From: Asterochloris sp. CNOR1 | Taxonomy: Eukaryota; Chlorophyta; Trebouxiophyceae; Trebouxiales; Trebouxiaceae | Reading direction: 5' to 3' | Assembly (NCBI GenBank): GCA_963969365.1 | Contig: OZ017762.1 | Coordinates: 1,302,001-1,366,000 of the forward strand | DNA length: 64,000 nucleotides | In this document: one piece after another, positions 55,263-64,000 of the stretch | How the letters are laid out: every line of letters begins with the position of its first letter | Position numbering within the stretch: position 1 is the first letter of the stretch | The notes under the pieces: generated by a model | Told to the model about the DNA's origin: nothing | Seen by the model: only the letters and a program-made list of their open reading frames with translations | The model's database searches: none | Translations under genes and position numbers: made by a program

Positions 55263-56546
55263 GTTAACTATGCAACGAGGGGCACCATTCTTTTGTCATT
55301 CTCAGCTGAGTCGTAGGGATGCAGCTAGGACCATTCTTTGCTTGCTTCAGTTGCTGAAGAGTTACTCTAGCTGCTGCCATAGGCATGGCAAGTCTGTTTG
55401 CCAGTAGGCAGCATTTCTACAAGCCAGTACCTGAGCAAGCAAAGTGCGGCAGCTCAGGGATACAATGCAGCTTCTCCTAGTGACTAAATCATCTGGCTGC
55501 TGCTCTGCTGCTGCAGGAGGGATGCTGTACAACCCAAGTGAAGCTACTCAAGCAGGCATGGGCGCTAACTGCATCCAGCCATGCTGCTGAAGGGGGTCCA
55601 GCATCTGCAGGGCAAGCTAATATATGAGTAAGACCACACAGACCTCATCACTTGCCAAGGCAGAGGCCTCTGCTCACACCGCTGAGGCCTGGCACAGGTT
55701 GCTGTTGTTTGTCTGCTCTTTGCAAGCCTCTGGTCGACCAAGCTGGCATGTAAACGTACAGCGTCGTGCTGTAGAATGTGGGACCAGCATATGGGTCTGT
55801 GCTGACATGGCAGGCATACCCAGCAGGTGTAACAAGGTGGCCACTGAAACAATGCAGGCTGCGGGAAGCCCTTGCAGCTGATGGTCGGGTCATGCAAGTG
55901 TGGCATGATCATGCTTTCTGGAGCCCTGTGACCATGGATGGCATGGCGCCCCTGTGCTCCCTGGGTGGACATCTGAAACCTGGTACGGGCCCTGCTGGAA
56001 GCAACATCGTCACCACGTGGGGTGCGTGAGATGTGCAAGGGAACCGCCACGAAGCACTTCACACTAAGGAGCCCCTCCTATCGCCTCAGATTGCTATACA
56101 GCTGGACAGGTACTGTGCTGGCAGCATGTGAGTGGCAGGGCAGTGGCCTCATGCAGTGACAAGGTTTTCTCTGCAAACAGCACCAGATGAGCACGAGTGA
56201 TAAGTCTCAAGCATGTCAAGACCTTTGCTCTGCAGCATGCATGTGGCGGGCCCACATACTGCCTCCTGGGAAGCCTTCCACTGCTGCTCAGCTGCAGCTA
56301 CCTGCAGCCACAGCTGCCTGGTCACCACGTACTGTGATTTGGCACACGACCCAGGTGTCGCATGAACCATATATAGGACTCTCCAAAAGCATTAATATCA
56401 ATTTTCCATCAAAGGTGGCTTTTCAATGCCCAGTGAAATGGACAGCAGCCAGTCAATACAAACACCATAACAAGAATGCCCTGTGCTCTCTGCAAGCCAC
56501 GCCAACTGCCCTGCCTGATACATAGCGCTCATGAAATGCTGCTTTT
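55263..56546. other. intergenic, nothing recognised
   Basis: A minus-strand frame of 165 codons at 55565-56062 has no recognisable motif or splice context. Minus-strand TGTAA at 56545-56549 would serve the DUF2177 gene, about 195 bases past its stop. Confidence 0.45.
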
Positions 56547-56810
56547 ACACAGACCTGTACCTGTCAGCCTCCTGATGAGGCCCTATGCTCAGATCAAAGT
56601 GGGCAGCAGGTCACTAATATTTCTGGGGCAGACACATGAGCGCTGCGCCAGTGATGGCACACAGAGACGTGCTGGGAAACACACAGACCTGTACCTGTCA
56701 GCCTCCTGATGAGACCCTGTGCTTCGATCAGAGTGGGCAGCAGGTCACTGACAAGTCTGGGGCAGATAACTGAGCGCTGCGCCAGTGATGGCATACACAG
56801 ATGTCCCCCA
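56547..56810 (-). repeat. 134-base tandem duplication over the DUF2177 last exon
   Basis: 56547-56680 and 56681-56810 are two copies of one unit starting ACACAGACCTGTACCTGTCA, with scattered substitutions. The right copy contains the real C-terminal coding sequence and stop. The left copy keeps AITGAAL and an in-frame stop a few codons later, so it is an echo downstream of the gene. Confidence 0.85.
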
Positions 56811-58542
56811 GCACATGTCCAGCAGGGCGACCTGCAGGGCAGTGCAGGAAGCATTAATGTGAGCTCTCCATGCCAGTAGCAGGTGCCTTCAGCAGTCAGT
56901 GCCCCACCTGCTCTCAAGTTTCCAGCAGGGCATTGCACATCTCAGGGAGTTCTGTGCAGGTGCGCATGTTTCAGTGCAGCGTGTGAGCGCTTCATGTTTG
57001 CAACAGGTGCTTAGATTATCTTCAGCAAAACCATATTTTGGTGCAAATGCAACTGCACGAGTGTGCTCGTCCAGTGCTGCCTGACCTTGGCTGTCCACCC
57101 CTGGAACATGAAGTAGTTGGTGAAGTCCACCTGCACCCATGGCACTACATCATGCCACCACCAGTCATGTGGTGGTGACGCATGAAGGATGCAGGAGCCT
57201 TGCTGGCTGTAAGGCTCAGGATGGTGCAAGCAGCATTGGGGCACTCACAATTGAGTATATAACAAAGCCCACTTGGGCAGCCTCCAGGGCATTGTTGCAC
57301 ATGAAGGCGGCTGCGTACGCCATACTGAGGTAGGCTAGAAAGCCTGCAGGCCTCTCTGCTGCAGGGGCATTCTGGATGGAGTTAATCACCTGCACAGGTG
57401 GGGCAGCACTGCTGGTGAAGGATGACAACAATGGCTGTGGGTGGGGTGGTGCATAAGACTTCTGGGTGGCCTCCAGGATGTGTAGGGCAGGCTGTGCTGT
57501 ATGGCAGAGACAGAAGGGGCTGAATACATTGGCATACCTCACTTTGCCAAGCAATAGCAGTGCTTGCTGGCGCAGCATCATGTGCGGTGCAGACCAGGCA
57601 GCAGCTGCGGTCAAGTGATGCAGCACTGTTCCCTAAAGTGCATAGCATACAAGTAGGGCAACCCTTCGGCAGCCAGCATTGGCAGCATGCTGCACTTAAA
57701 GAGCTGCTGCACATGGGACAGCAAGTAAAGGGGCTTGAGGTGGCTCCATTGCCAGCTGCAGCACTCACGCCGAAGTAGTCAAGCCTGCAGCAGGGCAATG
57801 CTTCATCAGGTGGTGCCAGGACGCCCACCAGGCAATGGGGGCAGGCCTGCACAGGAGTGCTCAAGCAGAGCAGCTTCTGCAAAAGGTCCGCAGCCAGCGA
57901 ACAGTAGGTGCTTCCCACCTGAAGATGTATTTGGCAATCACTCCAATCCATATGGCATCTGCACAACAGAGTCATTAGCTTGCATCAGCGTGTAAGGGTC
58001 TTCAGGGGTTGCAACTTGCACACCATCAGATTGTGTGACTGGCCCGCAATTGGATGAGGAGGACTGCAAACAGCAGTCGTCAGACACTCTGACCAGCAAG
58101 CTCTGCTTTGTGCAGCATCGCGGGTCACATAATCAGGTTCGAGCTTGAGAACAGCATGGAACTCGAACTACACGCTGAAACAATTGTTTCACAAGACCTA
58201 GCTGCTGCTGCTGCTGCAGACTGGCACACAAAGCGCTTGACAGTGCTGCAGCCAGTGCAGGCTCACCCAGGACGCCCAGTAGCACCAGGGCAGCCACGTA
58301 GCGCATCAAGATGCGGCCCCAGGTCTTCCTGTCCTTCAGCCTGCTGCCCAGGCTGGTGGCCTGTGCAGCTGATGAAGGTGGACCTGCACTAACGGGATGG
58401 CCAGCTCAGGGAGCGGATCAGGGGAGTACCGGCTGTCAGGTATGGCCCCAGTGCTGGATTGCTCCCGTGCGGGGCCACACATTGTCATGGCGCTGTCGAG
58501 ATGCTTACCGTCATAGAGCCTCTCCCTTGGCGTTTCAGACAT
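56745..58542 (-). CDS. DUF2177 family membrane protein
   Basis: Seven exons sum to 480 bases (159 aa): 58542-58509, 58383-58267, 57958-57919, 57784-57769, 57389-57249, 57130-57086 and 56831-56745. The fourth is a 16-base microexon (LDYFG). Conserved DUF2177 blocks appear in order: MRYVAALVLLGVLDAIWIGV (helix 1, with the D-A-I/L-W core), AYLSMAYAAAFM, YSIVDFTNYFMFQGWTAK and ALLDMCWGTSVYAITGAALS (last helix). The family is mostly bacterial, about 130-140 aa with four helices, and its function is unknown. The alga adds about 39 residues before the usual start, Ser- and Lys-containing (MSETPRERLYDGPPSSAAQ). All phases agree and all introns are GT-AG. Location could be plastid, mitochondrion or another membrane; the short N-terminus is not a clear transit peptide. 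Confidence 0.87.
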
Positions 58543-59305
58543 GGGAATAATAGGAGGCAACGTCCTACGCATGCACAGCACCACTCAAAACAAGAAACCG
58601 TAGGTTCACCATTTAGAGTCTGTTTAGCTTGCCTTCTTCTTTCCCTGCCTGGACAGGCAGACCCAGAAACCCAAGCTACATCGCTGCTCGCTGGTCTAGG
58701 TGATGTTGCATGCACAGATTGAAAAGGACGACATTGCTGCTTTAAATCGCGTGTCTGTACAGTTGGCTTGAGCTCCTGCTGGTGCCTCTGCAGGCCAGCT
58801 GAGCGCGTCCCTGCATTCCAAGCTCTCCTCTCGAAGGCAACCCTTTACATCCAAATACATTCGTGAATGCTAGGCAGAGCAGCCAAGTGTGCCCAGCAGG
58901 TCGCTTCATCAGGTGCGCTTGACATTGCAGGCGCCGCAGAACATCTAAGTCGGGGCTTTGTTGGGCCGCCTGGACTCTGTGCCTCCATGCATGACGTGCA
59001 TGCATCCCCACCCCTCAGCTTGGTGAAGTCAGCTCGTGTCAAATGTCATTGGCGGCTGAGTGCCAAGGTGGCACAGTCAGCCCCCAGAGCGAAAGTGGAC
59101 TTTGCCTGGCAGCTGGCGCAGGACTCGATGACTTTGCACCTGGATTTGCTCTGAGCATCTAGCATCTGCACTCAACAAGCAGAGGTCGCACAGCAGAGTT
59201 TGAGCAGCTCGCGCAGTTGTGCCTAGGTGACAAGCCGCAGTTCAGTGTCGCGCCCTGCTTGTCAGTGCTCTTACACACTTGTTGGCTTGTTGTATCCGCC
59301 TGCAG
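58543..59305. other. divergent region between DUF2177 and thioesterase; 5' exons unresolved
   Basis: This must contain the DUF2177 promoter and the start of the thioesterase gene. A possible first exon is ATG at 59045 reading MSLAAECQ then G|GTGGCA, which would join the exon at 59306 in phase. An alternative exon end is at 59226 (FEQLAQLCL, then G|GTGACA), also phase 1. Confidence 0.35.
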
Positions 59306-62300
59306 GTGCCAAAACCCTGCAGCAGCATGTCACCCAGGAGTTCACCTGCGACCAGGCGGGGCAACTGCTGCACCGGCAGATGCGCCTGCACCGCACCTCC
59401 AGCGGGCGTGGGGGCACTGCCGCCCAGGCAGCTGTTCTGATGGGTCAAGGAGGGAGCGACGGCCAGGCTGGACGCAAGCTCATCCTGCTGCCGGCTGCTG
59501 CTGTGGCGGCAGCTGCTGCAGGTGGGTGGTCTGTCCCTGAGCAGAAGTGGGTGGCCAGCTTGCTACACGTGTCGTTCCGGTGAATGAGGGTGCAGCTGCT
59601 CTGATGGGCAGTGGCAGTGCCAAGGGCCAGGGGTAAGGGTCAGGGTCGTGCAGACACAACCTGTCTTTTCCAGCCTGCTGCTGCTGTACAGGTGGCTGCT
59701 GCATATATATGCAGGCTAGTGCGTGCTGCTGCACAGTTGAAGCAGGCATTGCCATTGGAAGCTTTGGCTGCATGTTTCAGCCATCTTCTGTTGCCGCCAC
59801 ACTCTTTGTGTATGGTGCTCAACTCCGCCCTCAGCTGCTGCCGTTGCGGTGCACTCAACTCTTGGCTGCAGCTGCTGTGGCGGCTGAGCACGGCAACTAT
59901 GGTCACACTCTGTTGCTGCATTAGCCTGTTTCTTTTGTATGCTACTACGCTGAGCCCTGCATCTGTTCCCTGCTGCAGCGGCGGCGGCAGCTCAGGCCCA
60001 TCAGTCTGAGATCGAGCCCCCTCAGGCATTGGCGCTGAAGCAGCACATGGCAGAGAGCAGGTGAGGACCGCACACTGGGTAGAGGTGTGCTGATCACTGC
60101 ATTTGTTGAAGACAGCCAGCGGGGAACTGCACTGTCAGCAGGAGCTGTACTGCTGAGTGCCATGCATGACTGAGAGTTGGTGGGCGGGCAGGCTGCATCT
60201 GGGGGATTCTGATTACATGTGCAGGCTGGCTGTGACATGCCTTGTCCTGCAGTGTGCTGTGTTGTCTGTGTTTCCTGACTCAGGCCTGCAGGTTGAGTCA
60301 GTCTAGGATTGCACCTCCTGCAGCATGCAACGGGGTGGCAGCGCCAGGCATACCTGACTTCACAGCCAGCTGCTGCAGCTGAGTGCAAGCAAGGCGACCC
60401 TTTGCGGCCCTGTCATTTTGTGGGCGCCAAAACAAGATGATAACAGTGAACAGCTATAGGACTCCGTGAACAGCTGCTGCACCCCAGGGTTGGATTGCAG
60501 CAGCCCTGAATATGACGTGCCCCACAAGCGTGCCCCATGCCCGCAGGTGGTTGCAGCAGCTGTCTGAGGAGGAAGGTGTGCTGGCAGTGCTGGATGCGGC
60601 CAGCATCCACAAGCACCCCCTGCTGGGGCAGGACCACATGGTGAGGCGAGGTGTGGGTCAAGCTGGCTTCTGATGCAAGGATTGAACAGAGTCCTGGCTG
60701 CTGGGCAAGCCATATGGTCAACCCAGCTGTCAAGTGGTGAACCCTGCTGGGACATTTGAACCCTGCTGACAATGGCTTCTGCTTGGCTACTGAGCGCATG
60801 CTGCCAATGTGTAGCGCAACAGTGTACTGTGGTGTCTCTTCAAGCCATGGCAGTTGCATCTACATGGACTGCTGTGCTGAAAGCCCGTCAGGCATTCCAC
60901 TGTCGTGATGCAGATGATCTAGATAAGATTGTTGCAGATCTGCCTAGCGAATTCTGTCTGAACACGTCTGCATGTGTGCGCTATCAGTGGGGCACCAAAT
61001 TGCATTCATTGCTGTGCCCTGTCATAAACTGCATTGTTGGTTGCACTTCGGCACAAGCCACACCTGCTCCCCCTGCACTGCAAGGCCATGCTGCAATGCA
61101 TCTTGTGGTGGGCTGGGGCCTAGCCATATCCTCATTACGCTCTGCCCTGCAGTTCAGTGCCGAGCTGTAGTGCAGTGCAGAGCTGCTCTAGGCCCCAAGC
61201 TGCCTGCTGACCATGTGTTGCACTGCACCTCACAGACCCCTGCTTGTGCCCTGCCTGCAGCTTAGCGCCAAGTTGCTCCAGGGGCTCACCTGCCTCGTGC
61301 TTGCAGACAGCCTGTGTTGGGCTGCACCTCAGCAAGGCCTGTGCTCTGCCTGCAGTTCAGCGCCATGCTGCGCCAGGGCGCCCTGCGCGACATGCTGTGC
61401 TTCTATGACAGCCAGAAGCGCAAGTTCCACACCGTGCTCCAGCTGGGTCGCGAGGTCTGTGGCTTCCCCCGCATCGTGCATGGAGGCCTGACGGCTGCAA
61501 TCATGGACGAAACATTTGGCTTCCTGCTGTTTGCCCTCAAGGTGAGCCACTGGGCTTGTATGTTTGATGTAGTTCACCTCATACGGATCTGAACTCCAAA
61601 GTAGCTTGGGCTCCTGCGATTCAGCCTCAGAAAAAGCCACCTGCAACCATCAAAGCTGCCTGCACACAAAGCCGCTGTCAGCCGTCCTTCTGGGCAGTCT
61701 GCCAATTACAATATATGTCAGTCTGCATCTATATGGACTGAACCTTGGCCTATCCGGCCCACCTGGATGTACGAATGTGCAGCATTCACATCCGATCTCA
61801 GCTGGCCCCGCAGGAGCACAAGCAGCTGCCCTTTTGGGGGCCAGCCTACACAGCCCACCTCGCCGTGGACTACAAGGCCAAGATCAACGCTGGCTCCACC
61901 ATCCTGTGCACCTGCTCAGTTGAGAGCATGGAGGGGCGCAAGGTGTGGATGCAGGCTACCATCTCGGATGGACCCACAGGTGCGCTGCGAGCAGCTTCTT
62001 GTGCCTGTGTGCGTCTGGGCTGGGCTGTGCTGGCCACGCTGGGCTGCCATCAGCTTTGACAGCTCTACAGGTTTGTTGGCAGAGACGCTCTGTGCCACAA
62101 CCTTGCAGGGCGCTTCAGCTATCAATGGGCTGCCTACGGCGCAGTCTGCCTGTTCATGAATCACCTGCTGCGCAGTCTGGCTGCTGTACATAAGCTGCTT
62201 GGAGCTCCACAGCAGACCATTGCTGCTTGGGAGCTGACTTTCATCCGGCCTGCTTTTGCAGTCCTTGGCAGCTGACACTATATGTATGACTGACCACATG

Positions 62301-62485
62301 TGCAGCAGCCTGCAGTAGATAGCCCTCCGGTCCCTGCAGGCAAGATCTACGCCAAGGCTAGGGCACTCTTTGTGGCTCCCAGCAGCCAGCGCCTCGCCAA
62401 GGACGTTTTCAACTATCTCAAGGATGGAATGGTGATCAAGGCCCCAGCCGCTGGCGCTTCACCCATTACTACAGGCTCTATGTAG
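59306..62485 (+). CDS. hotdog-fold thioesterase (4HBT / THEM4-like)
   Basis: This is a predicted acyl-CoA (or acyl-ACP) thioesterase. Six exons are supported: 59306-59521, 59979-60060, 60547-60640, 61356-61541, 61814-61979 and 62340-62485 (TAG). They give 296 residues plus an unresolved N-terminus. The first two exons are Gln/Ala-rich and look like a linker or targeting region. The third carries a helical segment (WLQQLSEEEGVLAVLD). The hotdog core begins with GFPRIVHGGLTAAIMDETFG, which holds the HGG-x-DE active-site motif of 4HBT enzymes. It continues with YTAHLAVDYKAKINAGST and SMEGRKVWMQATI, and ends GKIYAKARALFVAPSSQRLA. Phases agree throughout. The intron before 61356 contains two decayed copies of the acceptor plus exon start. 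Substrate is unknown. Confidence 0.85.
61139..61375 (+). repeat. two echoes of the thioesterase hotdog exon start
   Basis: The real junction at 61349-61375 (TGCCTGCAG|TTCAGCGCCATGCTGC) is preceded by copies at 61139-61168 (CTGCAGTTCAGTGCCGAGCTG) and 61248-61289 (CTGCAGCTTAGCGCCAAGTTGC). Their spacing is about 107 and 93 bases, so the intron end looks like a diverged tandem repeat. The copies hold an in-frame stop or a changed frame, but their AG acceptors are intact. Confidence 0.75.
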
Positions 62486-62680
62486 ACAATCAATGGTGGA
62501 CCATAAAGATCTTGAGAATACTATTCAATTGATTGAGTTTGGCAGATTATTTGCCATTGGATTTGGTACTATTGCCTGTGCGGTGTTACGAAGCTGCACT
62601 GGCTGCTGCAAAGCCAGACTGAAGAGCCAGCTCATGGGTCTGGTGAGCTTAACGCTGAAGCTGTTGCTGTCATTGCTTGT

Positions 62681-63423
62681 TCAGACCATGTCTGCAAGCC
62701 TGGGATCATTCTGCAGCTGCTCTCGCAGGGCTGCCTCAATCTGCCAGTCACGCAGGATCCAGCTGCCTTGAATGAGAAGACACAGGATGACAAGGATGCT
62801 TGCTGCTCGAACAATCAGGTCCACTTCCTTGGGTGGCTGCCAGCCACTCCCTACCCACAGCACGTTCACCAGGGTGACCGCCAGCAGCAGGGGCATTGCC
62901 GTGCACAGCCACCTACCAACCTGCACAGCAGAGGAGTGTGCAGCACTTGGAGGCCTCTGCTGAGTTTGCAGAGTGTATCTGCACCCTCTGGTGCCGATAT
63001 TTTAACACAAAACAGCGCAAGAAAAAGAGGTGCATAAGGGCCAACAAGCCCAGCAGCAGCACCTGGCTTGGGCTGGTACAACCCACCTCAGGCGGCGCTT
63101 CACTGTAGTCTGATGAGCTGCTGGCCCTGCTCCCTGCAGCAAGAGACCTGCAGCAGCACGGAACTGGTGCATAGCCACCAGTGGGGCTATTCCCAGGTGA
63201 CCCGCAGCCTTGCAGAGGCGGATGGCTCTGTGCCGGCTATCAAAGGAAGTTGCCCAACTCACTTTTGTCCCTGTGTGAGCAAAACCGCTGCCTTTGACAG
63301 CATGTGCCTGTGCGCCCCAGAGCTGCTGCCAAAAGGCTCCAAGACACACCCACCTGCTGCTGCCTTCTTGGAGGCGACTCAGATCAGAACCAAATGTTTG
63401 TTCAGCCACCAAGCAGCAGAGAG
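62681..63423 (-). CDS. 3' exons of a predicted two-TM membrane protein
   Basis: Three exons join in phase: 63423-63354 (2 out), 63117-63087 (2 in, 0 out) and 62920-62681 (ending in TGA), covering about 112 residues. The first part is acidic and Ser-rich (SDLSRLQEGSS, then SSDYSEAPPE). Two hydrophobic segments follow: WLCTAMPLLLAVTLVNVLWV and VDLIVRAASILVILCLLIQG. The tail is amphipathic (WQIEAALREQLQNDPRLADMV). The 5' exons were not resolved; open stretches at 63690-63770 and 63880-63999 may belong to it and could run off the right edge. An acidic Ser-rich part ahead of two helices is common in plastid membrane proteins, but I do not recognise this one. It converges on the thioesterase with a 195-base gap. 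Confidence 0.6.
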
Positions 63424-64000
63424 CTGCAACTTGTAGGAAGCCACAACACGTCAGTCACATCTGCAGTCATGGCTGTTCCCACTAGCACTCTTTGGACACC
63501 ACTGAGGGGCTCAGCACTAGAGCACTGATGTCAAAAGTACTCGAAGGGTGCCCTGAAGCACGCAGAGAACCATGTGTAAGCAGCATCCGCACCCATGCCC
63601 AGGCCTGTGCCTCCCCAGAGCCTCCATGGACTATGCAGGCTGGAAGCACCCACACACATGTCTGCTCCCTCACAGAGGCTCTCAGTGCGCAGGGTCACCC
63701 TCAGCAGGTCCTTCAAGGATGCAGGGGCCATCTGACAGGCCCTCTGTTGCCATCTGCATCTGCAGGGTTTGCAGCCCTTCGTGTGCTGCCCCATTGCCTC
63801 CCGACCTTGCAAGGCAAGCAGGGGAGCAGCTGAAAGCCCTTTGCTCTGCCAACCGCTGCCATCCGCACCTGCGCATGTGCCTCTGCCTCCCCAGGACCTC
63901 ACTGAGCTGCCGCCGAAATGCCCTGCCCCTCCGAGGACGCTCTGAGTGGCGGGTGAGCTCCCTCACCCTTGCGGCGATGGCAGCTGGCAGGACCACCATC
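63424..64000. other. right edge, unresolved
   Basis: Possible 5' exons of the minus-strand membrane protein gene. Blocks with CTGCAG acceptors and GTGAGG or GTGACC donors exist, but no join could be confirmed. Confidence 0.3.

Overview
This window is nuclear DNA of a green alga, most likely a trebouxiophyte (Chlorella, Coccomyxa or Trebouxia type). The signs are many GT-AG introns ending mostly in CTGCAG, TGTAA about 90-300 bases past most stop codons (the green-algal polyadenylation signal), a Chlorella-type hexose transporter, a plant-type PEX13 and class 3 lipase, and no operons or Shine-Dalgarno starts. I rebuilt gene models by hand from exon phase, splice sites and recalled protein families. 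Every complete model sums to whole codons, but no transcript or database search was available. Layout, left to right: a partial gene of unknown function (minus, 285-1312); PACRG, a ciliary inner-junction protein (minus, 2335-6304); an unknown gene (plus, about 8893-10655, possibly from 6763); a small membrane protein (minus, 11114-12181); the 3' end of an unknown gene (minus, 12723-13072); cytosolic HSP70 with 15 exons (minus, 14492-22133) with heat-shock elements upstream; a decayed methyltransferase fragment (22551-22740); a methyltransferase-like membrane protein (minus, 23851-27770); PEX13 (minus, 28237-32920) divergent from SCAMP (plus, 33372-36950); a long class 3 lipase (minus, 37191-43631); a small charged protein (minus, 43858-45072); a sugar/H+ symporter with 13 exons (minus, 46155-50887); a 2.4-kb array of twelve exon-like 54-base blocks (52819-55262); a DUF2177 membrane protein (minus, 56745-58542); a hotdog-fold thioesterase (plus, 59306-62485); and the 3' part of a two-TM membrane protein (minus, 62681-63423). 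These are unlinked housekeeping genes (protein folding, peroxisome import, vesicle traffic, lipid turnover, sugar uptake, cilium), not a pathway cluster. The most unusual thing is a pattern across genes. Introns repeatedly hold decayed partial copies of the adjacent exon, usually including its splice junction. I call these exon echoes. They occur in PACRG, HSP70, SCAMP, the lipase, DUF2177, the thioesterase, the unknown plus-strand gene and, as a 3' fragment, the methyltransferase. The twelve-block array looks like an extreme case: each block is exactly 54 bases, phase 0 to 0, with AG before it and GT after it.
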